Shown: positions 52,733 through 61,269 of the stretch, piece after piece
How the letters are laid out: every line of letters starts with the position of its first letter
Position numbering within the stretch: position 1 is the first letter of the stretch
Source of the DNA: Pseudomonadota bacterium
Lineage (GTDB): Bacteria > Pseudomonadota > Alphaproteobacteria > Rhizobiales > Xanthobacteraceae
NCBI GenBank assembly: GCA_023386885.1
Contig: JAEWIX010000008.1
Span: 62,001-126,000 of the forward strand
DNA length: 64,000 nucleotides
Direction: 5' to 3'
Made by a program: the position numbers and the translations under genes
Notes under the pieces: generated by a model
Database searches by the model: none
Seen by the model: the letters and a program-made list of their open reading frames with translations, nothing else
Told to the model about the DNA's origin: nothing

Positions 52733-53086
52733 ATGCGTAACGCCTTTATCGCCGCTGCCGCACTCGTGGCGACCATCGGCACTCCGCTCGCCGCGCAGGC
52801 GCAAGGCACCGTCATCATCGAGGATCGGGGCACTGTGGGTGGCCCCTATGTCGGCATCCCGCGTGAACAGGTTGCGCCGTTCCGGGAATACGTCGTGCGC
52901 GAACGTCTTCCGTCATATGTGGTGGACGTGCCGGTTGCGGTCGGGACCGTACTGCCGGAAGCCGGCGTGACGTATTACGATGTTCCGCAGCGCTTCGGCG
53001 AAACGCCCTATCGTTACACGGTGATCAATGAGCAACCAGTGCTGGTCAACCCGCGCACGCGGCGGATCATGCAGGTGGTGGACTAA
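52733..53086 (+). CDS. DUF1236 secreted protein
   Basis: A 117-residue protein with a signal peptide (MRNAFIAAAALVATIGTPLAAQA) and a DUF1236 domain: YVGIPREQVAPFREYVVRER, LPEAGVTYYDVPQRFGETPY, and the C-terminal YRYTVINEQPVLVNPRTRRI. DUF1236 is frequent in Rhizobiales; a periplasmic role is assumed, function unknown. CAGGAG lies nine bases before the ATG. The reading from 52331 is an open frame over the small DUF3096 gene and is not used. Confidence 0.9.
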   Translation: MRNAFIAAAALVATIGTPLAAQAQGTVIIEDRGTVGGPYVGIPREQVAPFREYVVRERLPSYVVDVPVAVGTVLPEAGVTYYDVPQRFGETPYRYTVINEQPVLVNPRTRRIMQVVD

Positions 53087-53099
53087 CGGAGCGCAAAGC

Positions 53100-53209
53100 G
53101 CCATCACCCTGAGATGCGCGGTGCATGACGCCCAGCTTCGAAGGGCGACGGCCGATAATCCACAAACGTCATCCTTCAAGGCTCGCTCCGCTCGCGCCTC
53201 AGGATGACG
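53100..53209. repeat. palindromic repeat (CATCCTGAGG family), degenerate
   Basis: Arms GCCATCACCCTGAGATGCGCGG and CGCGCCTCAGGATGACG enclose CTTCGAAGGGCGACGG and CGTCATCCTTCAAGG. It is a diverged relative of 13758-13853, between the convergent DUF1236 and glyS genes. Confidence 0.7.
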
Positions 53210-53238
53210 TTTCCTCATTGATACAATCGGGAATGCGT

Positions 53239-55482
53239 TCAGTCCTGAATCCTTGAGAAATCCGCGACCGCCCGTGTGGCGGCGCGGATTTCGTTCAGGA
53301 GCTTCAGGCGATTCTCGCGCACTTTGGCGTCGTCGTCATTGACCTTCACCTTGTCGAAGAAGGCATCGACGGCGGGACGCAGCTTTGCCATCGCCGCCAT
53401 TGCGGCTTCGAAATTTTCGTTGGCAACCGCGTCACCCGCTTCCCGTTTCACCTCGTCGATGGCGCGCGCGAGTTGCTTTTCCTCGTCAGCAACGAATAGC
53501 GATGCATCTGGCGCGCCGTCGAACGCGCGCTTGTCCTTCTTCTCCTCGATGGCAAGGATATTCGACGCGCGCTTGGTGCCGGCTAGTAGATTCTTGCCGT
53601 CGTCGGTATCGAGGAATTTGCCGAGCGCCTCGACGCGGCGCACGATCGCAAGAAAATCGTCCTGCAGCTCAAAAGCAAAAACAGCATCAACGAGGTCGTG
53701 CCGGGCGCCATGGTCGCGCAACTGATTCTTCAGTCGCTCAGCAAAATAGTCGAGCAGATCGAAAGCTGCGGCACGCATTGTCTCGACAACCTTATCTACC
53801 CCGCCGATTTGCCTATCTCGGTACTGCAGGGCAAGCGATGCAACACTCTCTCGTAAAAGAGGCGACGTCATACGGGAAGCTGCAGATCGAACGAGTCCAG
53901 CATCCACCTTGAATTCGGCGAATAATTTAGCCGAGGCATTGCGAGCAAATGGCTTTGCCGACAAATCAAAAAGACTCAGTCGCAATTCATTGTTCAAAAT
54001 TATTCTTATTACCCCTAGCGCTGCTCGCCTCAGAGCATACGGGTCCTTTGAACCTGATGGCTTTTGGTCGATAGCCCAAAACCCAAACAATATGTCGAGT
54101 TTGTCGGCCAGCGCGACCGCGATCGCGACCGGGTCGGTCGGCACGCGGTCGTTCGGGCCTTGCGGCTTGTAGTGATCCTCGATCGCCTGCGCGACGCTTG
54201 AGTCCTCACCTTGCGCCAGCGCGTAGTATTTCCCCATCAGGCCTTGCACCTCGGGGAATTCGCCGACGACTTCGGTGAGCAGATCGGTCTTCGCCAGACG
54301 CGCGGCGCGCTTGGTCTTCTCGACATCGGCGCCCACCAGTGGCGCGATCTCGGCAGCAAGGCGTTCGATACGCGCGATGCGCTCCGCCTGCGTGCCGAGC
54401 TTTTCGTGAAACACGATGCCGTCGAACTTCGGCAATCGGTCTTCCAGCCTGGTCTTGAGGTCGGTCTCGTAGAAGAACTTCGCATCCGACAACCGCGCGC
54501 GGATGACGCGCTCATTGCCGGCAATGATCGCCGCGCCGCCGTCGCTCGCCTCGATGTTGGCGACGAGGATAAAGCGGTTGGCAAGCTTCCCCGTCTTCGG
54601 ATCGTTGACGACAAAGCACTTCTGGTTGTTGCGGATGGTGGCGCGGATCACCTCGCCCGGAATCGACAGGAAAGACTCGTCGAACGAGCCCATCAGCACC
54701 ACCGGCCATTCGACGAGGCCCGAGACCTCATCAAGCAGGCCCTGATCCTCGATCAGTTCGAAACCCTGCGCGAACGCCAGGTTCTTAGCCTCAGTGAAAA
54801 TAATGTCCTTGCGACGCTGCGGATCGAGCACCACCTTGGCGGCGAACAGTTTTGCCTCGTAGTCCTCGAAGCGGCGCACGCTGAATTGGGCGGGCGCCAT
54901 GAAGCGATGGCCGCGCGTCACCTGCCCGGCCTTGATGCCGGCGACGTCGAACGCGACAACGTCCGGCTCCTCGGTCTCCATGCCGAACGTCGCAACGATG
55001 GAATGCAGCGGCCGCACCCATTGCAGCGCGCCGGGCTTCGCCGAGAGTTCGCCCCAACGCATCGCCTTCGGCCACGGGAAGGTGCGGATGATAACGGGAA
55101 TGATTTCGGCGATCACGTCGATGGCGGGGCGTCCGGCCTTCTCGATCAGCGCGACATAGAAATCGCCCTTCTTCGGATCTTTCTGAATCGTCGCCTCATC
55201 GAGCGACTTCAATCCGGTCGCCTTGAGGAAGCCCTGCACGGCGGCGTCGGGCGCGCCGACTTTCGGTCCCTTGCGTTCGTCCTTCAGATCCGGCTGCCGC
55301 GACGGCAGGCCGTGGATGGTGAGCGCGAGACGGCGCGGCGTCGCGAAGGATTTCGCGCCGTCATAGACGAGACCTTCCGCGACCAGCTTGTCGGTGACCA
55401 TCTTGCGCAGGTCGTCGGCAGCCTTCGCCTGCATCCGCGCGGGAATTTCTTCGGAGAACAATTCGAGCAGAAGATCGGGCAT
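53239..55482 (-). CDS. glyS: glycine--tRNA ligase beta subunit
   Basis: Beta chain of the a2b2 glycyl-tRNA synthetase. 747 residues against about 690 in E. coli. The start MPDLLLELFSEEIPARMQ, KFVATPRRL-like KSFATPRRLALTI, FPWPKAMRWGE and VVLMGSFDESFLSIPGEVI are all GlyS blocks; the HD-like and anticodon domains occupy the C-terminal half (ADKLDILFGFWAIDQKPSGSKDP, then YALRRAALGVIRI). It follows glyQ by three bases. Oddity: from about 53640 to 54115 the DNA drops to 40-55 % G+C by hand count against about 65 % around it, with A/T-ending codons, while the protein stays GlyS-like. Confidence 0.97.
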   Translation of the reverse strand: MPDLLLELFSEEIPARMQAKAADDLRKMVTDKLVAEGLVYDGAKSFATPRRLALTIHGLPSRQPDLKDERKGPKVGAPDAAVQGFLKATGLKSLDEATIQKDPKKGDFYVALIEKAGRPAIDVIAEIIPVIIRTFPWPKAMRWGELSAKPGALQWVRPLHSIVATFGMETEEPDVVAFDVAGIKAGQVTRGHRFMAPAQFSVRRFEDYEAKLFAAKVVLDPQRRKDIIFTEAKNLAFAQGFELIEDQGLLDEVSGLVEWPVVLMGSFDESFLSIPGEVIRATIRNNQKCFVVNDPKTGKLANRFILVANIEASDGGAAIIAGNERVIRARLSDAKFFYETDLKTRLEDRLPKFDGIVFHEKLGTQAERIARIERLAAEIAPLVGADVEKTKRAARLAKTDLLTEVVGEFPEVQGLMGKYYALAQGEDSSVAQAIEDHYKPQGPNDRVPTDPVAIAVALADKLDILFGFWAIDQKPSGSKDPYALRRAALGVIRIILNNELRLSLFDLSAKPFARNASAKLFAEFKVDAGLVRSAASRMTSPLLRESVASLALQYRDRQIGGVDKVVETMRAAAFDLLDYFAERLKNQLRDHGARHDLVDAVFAFELQDDFLAIVRRVEALGKFLDTDDGKNLLAGTKRASNILAIEEKKDKRAFDGAPDASLFVADEEKQLARAIDEVKREAGDAVANENFEAAMAAMAKLRPAVDAFFDKVKVNDDDAKVRENRLKLLNEIRAATRAVADFSRIQD

Positions 55483-55485
55483 CGC

Positions 55486-56415
55486 TTACACTCCACCCGC
55501 TTCGGTCTTGATCCAGGCTTCGCCGCAGGCCTTCGCCAGTTCGCGCACGCGCAGGATGTAACTCTGCCGCTCGGTCACTGAAATAACGCCGCGCGCATCG
55601 AGCAAATTGAAGACATGGCTGGCCTTGATGCATTGGTCGTAAGCCGGCAGCGCCATCAGGTGGCGATCTTTCTTGCTACCTTCCCATCCCGCTTCGAGAT
55701 ACTTGCGGCACGCGCCTTCCGCCATCTTGAACTGCTCGAACAGCATCGCGGTGTCGGCGTGTTCGAAATTGTGCCGCGAATATTCCTGCTCGGCTTGCAG
55801 GAACACGTCGCCATAGGTCACCTTGTCGGCGCCTTCGCGGCCGTTGAAGTTGAGATCGTAGACGTTCTCGACGCCCTGCACATACATCGCGAGGCGCTCG
55901 AGCCCATAAGTCAGTTCGCCCGCGACCGGCGCGCATTCGACGCCTGCGACCTGCTGGAAGTAAGTAAACTGCGACACTTCCATGCCGTCGCACCAGCATT
56001 CCCAGCCGAGCCCCCATGCCCCCAGCGTCGGACTTTCCCAGTCGTCCTCGACGAAACGGATGTCGTGCAGCGCGGCGTCGACGCCGATCGCCGCAAGCGA
56101 CTTCAGGTAGAGGTCCTGAATGTCCGGCGGCGACGGCTTCAGGATCACCTGAAACTGATAGTAGTGCTGCAAGCGGTTCGGGTTCTCACCGTAGCGGCCG
56201 TCCTTCGGCCGCCGCGACGGCTGCACGTAAGCCGCGTTCCAATGCTTCGGTCCGAGCGCCCGCAGGGTCGTCGCCGGATGGAAGGTACCCGCGCCTACTT
56301 CCATGTCGTAGGGTTGCAGGATCACGCAGCCGTGGTCGGCCCAGTAGCGCTGCAACGTCAGGATCAGTCCCTGGAACGAGCGTTCGGGACGCATGTGGAG
56401 TGGCGTGGAGTCCAT
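55486..56415 (-). CDS. glyQ: glycine--tRNA ligase alpha subunit
   Basis: Alpha chain carrying the glycyl-adenylate active site. 309 residues (E. coli 303). FQGLILTLQRYWADHGCVIL, QPYDMEVGAGTFHPATTLRA, AAYVQPSRRPKDGRYGENPN, FVEDDWESPTLGAWGLGWE and GELTYGLERLAMYVQGV are the diagnostic blocks. The stop TAA lies three bases before the glyS ATG, so the pair is translationally linked. Upstream (56416-56693) are 278 bases in which I see nothing, probably the promoter region. Confidence 0.98.
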   Translation of the reverse strand: MDSTPLHMRPERSFQGLILTLQRYWADHGCVILQPYDMEVGAGTFHPATTLRALGPKHWNAAYVQPSRRPKDGRYGENPNRLQHYYQFQVILKPSPPDIQDLYLKSLAAIGVDAALHDIRFVEDDWESPTLGAWGLGWECWCDGMEVSQFTYFQQVAGVECAPVAGELTYGLERLAMYVQGVENVYDLNFNGREGADKVTYGDVFLQAEQEYSRHNFEHADTAMLFEQFKMAEGACRKYLEAGWEGSKKDRHLMALPAYDQCIKASHVFNLLDARGVISVTERQSYILRVRELAKACGEAWIKTEAGGV

Positions 56416-56693
56416 GAGCGGCTTCTGGATTTGTCGGAGGTCACGAGTCGCGCGGGACCGTATCGGCGGCGCCCCGCGGAATCAAGGCAACGTCCGGATA
56501 AAGCAACCTACGCAATTCGAGCAATTCTACCCGGCGATGGGTCAACGCGCTGCCGGAAAGCTGATAAAAGCTGGCCAATCGTTGAAGTCCGGCCTCTCGG
56601 GCCGGATATGCCTCCAACGTTTGCTCGCCGGTTTCGCGGGTGATGCCCCACCCGACGGCCGGCGAGAGCGCCGACCGGATAAGCCGACGGCGA

Positions 56694-56885
56694 CTAGCCC
56701 GGCCGGTAGGTGCCGGTGCGCGGATCGCGCCGCAAGGTCGGAACTTCCTGCATCCGGACCGTCTCCGCCATCCTGACGCGACGCGCGTCTTCCAGTTCGT
56801 CATTGATCCGGCGGGCAGTACGATACGCCCAACGGACCACAGCCAGTCCACCAAGGGCTCCGGCAAAGGCAACGAATGGCGGCAT
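56694..56885 (-). CDS. small membrane-associated hypothetical protein
   Basis: A 63-residue protein beginning MPPFVAFAGALGGLAVVRWA, one hydrophobic segment, then a basic and charged helix (YRTARRINDELEDARRVRMA) and an end RDPRTGTYRPG. AAGG lies about nine bases before the ATG. Longer in-frame starts exist (56912, 56927). It resembles short conserved proteins found between glyQ and sppA in related genomes, but I have no family name. Confidence 0.65.
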   Translation of the reverse strand: MPPFVAFAGALGGLAVVRWAYRTARRINDELEDARRVRMAETVRMQEVPTLRRDPRTGTYRPG

Positions 56886-56985
56886 CGGTCGATCCTTCTG
56901 GTTCGCGGTCATCAGCCCTCCGATCATTAGTTTCGCGCAGCCGGGAGGCTTCCGCAAGCGACCAAAAGGCGCGGGATGGAGCCAA

Positions 56986-57861
56986 TTACAGCCCGAATTT
57001 CGCCCACATCGCCCGTTCCTCGACCGCACCGATCAGGCTTTCCGGCAGCGCGCCGATACCCTCCCCCAGCATCGCTCCGCCGGCCCCGGATTTGCGGCCC
57101 AGCAACCCGTTCAACAGGCCGCGCGGCTGCTCGATAAGCGGCATCTCCACCTTGTCGCCGAACCTTGCCCGTACCACCGACCGCAGGTCGCCGATACCGT
57201 CGGACAAGCCGAGCGCGACCGCGGTTTCGCCCGCCCAGTATTCGCCGCTGAACAGATGCTCGTCGGAACCCCGCAACCTTGCGCCTCGGCTGCGCTTGAC
57301 CAGTTCGATGAAGGTTCGGTGGATGTCGCGCTGGATCGCCTTGAGCCGCGCAACGTCATCCGGATTTTCCGGCAGGAAGGGATCGAGCGTCGCCTTGTGT
57401 GCGCCGGCGGTATAGAGCCGTCGCTCGACGCCGATCTTCTTGATCGCCTCCTGAAATCCGAAGCTGCCGCCAACCACGCCGATCGAGCCGAGGATCGATG
57501 ACGGATCGCAGAAGATTTCATCTCCAGCGCAGGCAATCATGTAGCCGCCGGACGCAGCGACGTCTTCTGCGAACACCAGCACGGGAAGTTTCTTCTCCTC
57601 GGCGAGTTGCCGGATGCGCAGATAGATCAGCCGCGATTGCACCGGCGCACCGCCCGGCGAATTGATCGCCAGCGCTACCGCCTTGGCGTTCGGCATCGCG
57701 AAGGCACGCTCCAGCAGCTTGGCGACCCCGGCCAGCGACAGGCCGGGGCGCAGCGGCGTCACCGCGCCGATGGCGCCGCTCAATCGCACCACCGGTACGA
57801 CAACTGCACTCTTGCGCCAACGTCGCGGCATCAGTCGCTTCAGACTATCCATCGCGCTCAT
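56986..57861 (-). CDS. S49 family serine peptidase (SppA-like)
   Basis: A 291-residue protease of the SppA/SohB type. The fold is marked by VVPVVRLSGAIG, AVALAINSPGGAPVQSRLIY, VFAEDVAASGGYMIACAGDE with nucleophile Ser104, and YTAGAHKATLDPF with the general-base Lys156. SGGYMIA carries the usual Ser-Gly-Gly. It lacks the long membrane anchor of E. coli SohB, so it may be cytoplasmic or peripheral. It probably degrades cleaved signal peptides or damaged membrane proteins. Start 57861 has GGGGAG upstream. Confidence 0.9.
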   Translation of the reverse strand: MSAMDSLKRLMPRRWRKSAVVVPVVRLSGAIGAVTPLRPGLSLAGVAKLLERAFAMPNAKAVALAINSPGGAPVQSRLIYLRIRQLAEEKKLPVLVFAEDVAASGGYMIACAGDEIFCDPSSILGSIGVVGGSFGFQEAIKKIGVERRLYTAGAHKATLDPFLPENPDDVARLKAIQRDIHRTFIELVKRSRGARLRGSDEHLFSGEYWAGETAVALGLSDGIGDLRSVVRARFGDKVEMPLIEQPRGLLNGLLGRKSGAGGAMLGEGIGALPESLIGAVEERAMWAKFGL

Positions 57862-57999
57862 TGCCAAAAACTCCCCGCCGCCCACCACGCGCGCTTCACA
57901 GAAAACTCACCATTCTCGATCACGACACTGTCATCCGATGTGTGGAACGCGATTTGCATTTCGGAGATATCCTCAACTTGATTTGCAGCGGAGCATGAC

Positions 58000-58098
58000 A
58001 TGAAAATCTATCTGCTGATGGTATTGATGGGCTCGCTCTGGACCGCAATTCACTTCACGTCTGCGGCAAAACCGCGCCGCGAACGACTGCCGGGCTGA
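58000..58098 (+). CDS. possible small membrane peptide
   Basis: ATG at 58000 opens a 32-residue frame, MKIYLLMVLMGSLWTAIHFT followed by a basic C-terminal tail. It has one membrane-like segment and GCGGAGC about eight bases before the start. It lies between the sppA-like gene (divergent) and the trmN6-like gene (convergent). Too short to judge; conservation is unknown. Confidence 0.35.
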   Translation: MKIYLLMVLMGSLWTAIHFTSAAKPRRERLPG

Positions 58099-58112
58099 AT
58101 TCGACGGCTCGC

Positions 58113-58880
58113 TCATAGCGTCGCGAGCGGCAACACCGCCTCGCCGGAGAGCAATGCGTTTGCCTCCGGGGTGGGCACGCCCGCCGAATCGTTGAGCATC
58201 AGGCCAGGAAAAATCCGCAACGGCGCGCGCCCGCCCTTGATCGCGCGCACCAGAATCCGGATGGCCGGCGCTCCGGCCTTTCCATGGACCGGCTGCACCG
58301 CCACGCTGCCGAAGCCGCGCGCGAGACATGCCAGAACGTCCGCCAATCCCTCCGCACGCCAGATCAACGTCAGCACGCCGCTCGGCTTAAGCACGCGCCG
58401 CGCCGCATGCGTCCATGCCTCCAGCGTCGTGGTCGTGGCCTCATGCGCCGCACGTCGATCCATGTCCGGTGAGGCTTGCTGCCGCACTGGGGCGTTGAAC
58501 GGCGGATTCATCAGCACGCCGTCGACACTATCCGGATCGAGACCGGCCGCGGCGAAAGCGGCGGCATTTGCCGCAAGATCGAGCGCCAGCGCCCGGGCAC
58601 CGATGCCGTTGGCAGCGGCATTGGCGGAGGCCAGCGCTACAAGCTCCGGATTGATTTCGACCAGCACCAGTTCCAGACCAGCAACGCGCCGGGCGACCGC
58701 CAACCCCGCCGCACCGACGCCGGCACCGAAATCCGCAATCCGTTGACCGGGCCGCGCGGCGGTCGCCGCCGCCAGCAGGATCGCGTCATGACCGGCACGA
58801 TGACCCGACACCGGTTGGCGCAGCCGCAGCCGGCCTCCGAGAAAGGCATCCTCGGTCACGCCGGCCCTTGCCTCAGACAT
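58113..58880 (-). CDS. SAM-dependent methyltransferase, TrmN6-like
   Basis: A 255-residue methyltransferase. The SAM motif is RIADFGAGVGAAGLAVARRV, then VEINPELVALASANAAAN, and NPPF at 125-128 (DGVLMNPPFNAP) marks N6-adenine methyltransferases. TrmN6 modifies A37 of tRNA-Val; an rRNA or protein target (HemK-like) is less likely because the HemK N-terminal domain is missing. It overlaps the DUF2007 gene by eight bases on the same strand, so they are co-transcribed. Confidence 0.87.
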   Translation of the reverse strand: MSEARAGVTEDAFLGGRLRLRQPVSGHRAGHDAILLAAATAARPGQRIADFGAGVGAAGLAVARRVAGLELVLVEINPELVALASANAAANGIGARALALDLAANAAAFAAAGLDPDSVDGVLMNPPFNAPVRQQASPDMDRRAAHEATTTTLEAWTHAARRVLKPSGVLTLIWRAEGLADVLACLARGFGSVAVQPVHGKAGAPAIRILVRAIKGGRAPLRIFPGLMLNDSAGVPTPEANALLSGEAVLPLATL

Positions 58881-59100
58881 CGGGTCGCAGTTCGTGGGCG
58901 AGGCCGGCATCGGTGAGAAGCTGGCGGGCCTGACGGTTGTCGTCGTCATGGACCAGAATTCGGCGCGGAATCGCCCCGACCGAGCCGTCGAGCACGCTCA
59001 TGTTCTGATCCAGCACCAGGTGCTGAATGTCAGCGCCATTCAGCAGCGCCTCGATTGCCGAGACCAGCACAACATCGTTGGTCCGTACCAATTCGCGCAC
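58873..59100 (-). CDS. DUF2007 domain protein
   Basis: A 75-residue protein starting (V/M)RELVRTNDVVLVSAIEALL and containing DIQHLVLDQNMSVLDGS and the C-terminal ILVHDDDNRQARQLLTDAG, which match DUF2007 (putative signal-transducing protein). A GTG start at 59100 with GGAGA seven bases upstream fits; the upstream ATG at 59148 adds a Cys-rich leader with no homologue support. It is a likely partner of the overlapping methyltransferase gene; role unknown. Confidence 0.86.
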   Translation of the reverse strand: MRELVRTNDVVLVSAIEALLNGADIQHLVLDQNMSVLDGSVGAIPRRILVHDDDNRQARQLLTDAGLAHELRPDV

Positions 59101-59294
59101 CGAAATGTCTCCTTCGCCCCGCCTTGAGCAGCTCGAGCAGGCTGTCAAGCACGGTCGGCTCTTGCCGCCTTACCCCGCAGTTTCTATGGTTATAGCGGCT
59201 TTCGGAGCCGGCGCGAATTGTCCCCGCTATGGGCCTTCCGCCCTGGTCGCGATATGGATGCGGCCAATCGACAACGGCAGCGTGGAGATTCGGC

Positions 59295-60305
59295 GTGGCG
59301 GTAATTGTTCCCTTCGAGACCCCCTCGACAGCATCGATCGATCAGCTTGTCGAGCTGGTTGCGACGGACATGGAGCGCGTCAACGCCACCATCCTGTCCC
59401 GCACCGGTTCCGAGGTGACCATGATCCCGGAGGTCGCCAACCACCTGATCTCATCCGGCGGCAAGCGGCTCCGCCCGATGCTGACGCTGGCGATGGCAGG
59501 GCTCTCCGGCTACGGCGGGGAAGGCCACATCAAGCTCGCCGCCTCGGTCGAGTTCATGCACACCGCGACGCTGCTGCATGACGACGTGGTGGACGAAAGC
59601 GAACTGCGGCGCGGCAAGCTCTCTGCCCGCATGGTGTGGGGCAACGAGGCCAGCGTGCTGGTCGGCGACTTCCTGCTCGGCCAGGCCTTCCGGATGATGG
59701 TGGAGGTCGGCTCGCTCCGTGCTTTGGACATCCTGTCGTCCGCCGCCGCAACCATCGCCGAGGGCGAGGTGATGCAGCTTGCCGCCGCGAAGAACACCGC
59801 GACCACCGAGGACGAATATCTCGCGGTGATCCGCGGCAAGACCGCCGAACTGTTCGCCGCTGCCTGCGAGGTCGGCCCGGTGATCGCCGAACGGCCCAAG
59901 GCCGAGCAGACCGCGGCCGCGAGTTTTGGCATGAATCTCGGCATCGCCTTCCAGCTGGTCGACGCCCTGCTCGATTACGGCGGCACGGCCGCCAAGCTCG
60001 GCAAGAACGTCGGCGACGATTTCCGCGAAGGCAAGATCACTTTGCCCGTCGTGCTCGCCTTCCGCCGCGGCAACGATGCGGAGCGCGAATTCTGGATCCG
60101 TGCGCTGGAGCGTGGCGAGATCGGCGAAGGCGACCTCGATCACGCCATCGGCCTGATGACCAAGCATCGCGCGCTCGAGGACACGCTGTCGCGCGCGCAG
60201 CACTATGGCGCGATGGCGGTCGATGCGCTGGCGCTGTTTCCGCCATCACCGATGAAGGCCGCGCTGGAGCAAGTCGTGGCGTTCTGCCTCGCGCGCTCGC
60301 ACTAA
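59295..60305 (+). CDS. ispB: polyprenyl synthetase (octaprenyl/decaprenyl diphosphate synthase)
   Basis: Builds the ubiquinone side chain by adding IPP units to FPP. 336 residues. The first Asp-rich motif is LLHDDVVDES (D96-D97-x-x-D100), with SSGGKRLRPMLTLAMAG and MVWGNEASVLVGDFLL around it. The second motif, normally DDxxD in QLIDDVLDY, reads QLVDALLDYGG, D223-A-L-L-D227, so its second Asp is Ala. GKNVGDDFREGKITLPVV follows as usual. Start GTG 59295 has GGAG upstream. A short gap to the enoyl-CoA hydratase suggests co-expression by position only. Confidence 0.94.
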   Translation: MAVIVPFETPSTASIDQLVELVATDMERVNATILSRTGSEVTMIPEVANHLISSGGKRLRPMLTLAMAGLSGYGGEGHIKLAASVEFMHTATLLHDDVVDESELRRGKLSARMVWGNEASVLVGDFLLGQAFRMMVEVGSLRALDILSSAAATIAEGEVMQLAAAKNTATTEDEYLAVIRGKTAELFAAACEVGPVIAERPKAEQTAAASFGMNLGIAFQLVDALLDYGGTAAKLGKNVGDDFREGKITLPVVLAFRRGNDAEREFWIRALERGEIGEGDLDHAIGLMTKHRALEDTLSRAQHYGAMAVDALALFPPSPMKAALEQVVAFCLARSH

Positions 60306-60334
60306 AACATTCAAAAAAAACGTGAGGAGGAATC

Positions 60335-61204
60335 ATGCCTGACTTCAAGGCGCTGATCTATGACGTGCCCGAACCCGGCATCGCGCGCATCACGCTCAAC
60401 AAGCCGAACATGGCGAACGCGCAGGACACCGCGCTGCTCTATGAGTTGAACGACGCGTTCGACCATGCCGCGCATGACGACGACATCCGCGTCATCATTC
60501 TCGCAGCCAACGGCAAGCACTTCTCCGCCGGTCACGATCTGTCGGAAACCGACGGACACGGCGCGATGCGCACACACGAGACGGTAGCCCCGGTGTGCGG
60601 CTTTGGCTGCGCCGGCGCCGAAGCGCAAATGGCGCGCGAGGAAGAAATCTATCTCGGCTTTTCCGACCGCTGGCGCAACATCCCGAAGCCAACCATCGCC
60701 GCGGTGCAGGGCAAATGCATTGCCGGCGGGCTGATGCTGGCGTGGCCGTGCGACATCATCATCGCGGCCGACGACGCTGCCTTTGCCGATCCGACCGTGA
60801 GCTTCGGGGTCTGTGGCCACGAATACTTCACCCATGTCTGGGAGGTCGGCATCCGCAAGGCCAAGGAGATGCTGTTTACCTCGGACGAGATCAAGGCCGA
60901 CGATGCACTGCGGCTCGGTATGGTCAATCAGGTGGTGCCCCGCGCGCAACTAATGGACGCGACGCTCGCGATGGCACGCAAGGTCGCCGCGAAATCACGC
61001 TTCGCATTGAAGCTGACCAAGCTCGCCGTCAACGGCGTGCAGGATGCACAGGGGCGGCAGGTAGCGCTACGCAACGCCTTCCATCTGCATCAACTCGCCC
61101 ATACGCATAATCTGAAGGTGTTCGACATGTTGCTCGATCCGAGCGGCCTGCCGGAGGCAACGCGCAAGGCGATGGCGGCGCGATTGCAGGCGGCAAAGAG
61201 CTGA
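60335..61204 (+). CDS. enoyl-CoA hydratase/isomerase family protein
   Basis: A 289-residue crotonase-fold protein. The fold is marked by IARITLNKPNMANAQDT, KHFSAGHDLSETDGHG and the CoA-site segment PTIAAVQGKCIAGGLMLAWP. The catalytic region is DPTVSFGVCGHEYF, where His-Glu stand in place of the PEIxLG motif, so it is not a typical short-chain hydratase. C-terminal LHQLAHTHNLKVFDMLLD is longer than usual. The exact reaction is uncertain. AGGAGG lies about eight bases before the ATG. Confidence 0.88.
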   Translation: MPDFKALIYDVPEPGIARITLNKPNMANAQDTALLYELNDAFDHAAHDDDIRVIILAANGKHFSAGHDLSETDGHGAMRTHETVAPVCGFGCAGAEAQMAREEEIYLGFSDRWRNIPKPTIAAVQGKCIAGGLMLAWPCDIIIAADDAAFADPTVSFGVCGHEYFTHVWEVGIRKAKEMLFTSDEIKADDALRLGMVNQVVPRAQLMDATLAMARKVAAKSRFALKLTKLAVNGVQDAQGRQVALRNAFHLHQLAHTHNLKVFDMLLDPSGLPEATRKAMAARLQAAKS

Positions 61205-61269
61205 ACGGGAGAACAGCAGACGGCGAAGGCGCTTTCGCCTCAGTAACCGGCCTCCGTACTGCGGATCAC

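Noticed and set aside
54211..55581. 456-codon plus-strand frame opposite glyS
   Set aside because: Complement of glyS; composition is low complexity, no motif.
56441..56872. 143-codon minus-strand frame upstream of glyQ
   Set aside because: Overlaps the better small gene at 56694-56885 in another frame and has no motif.
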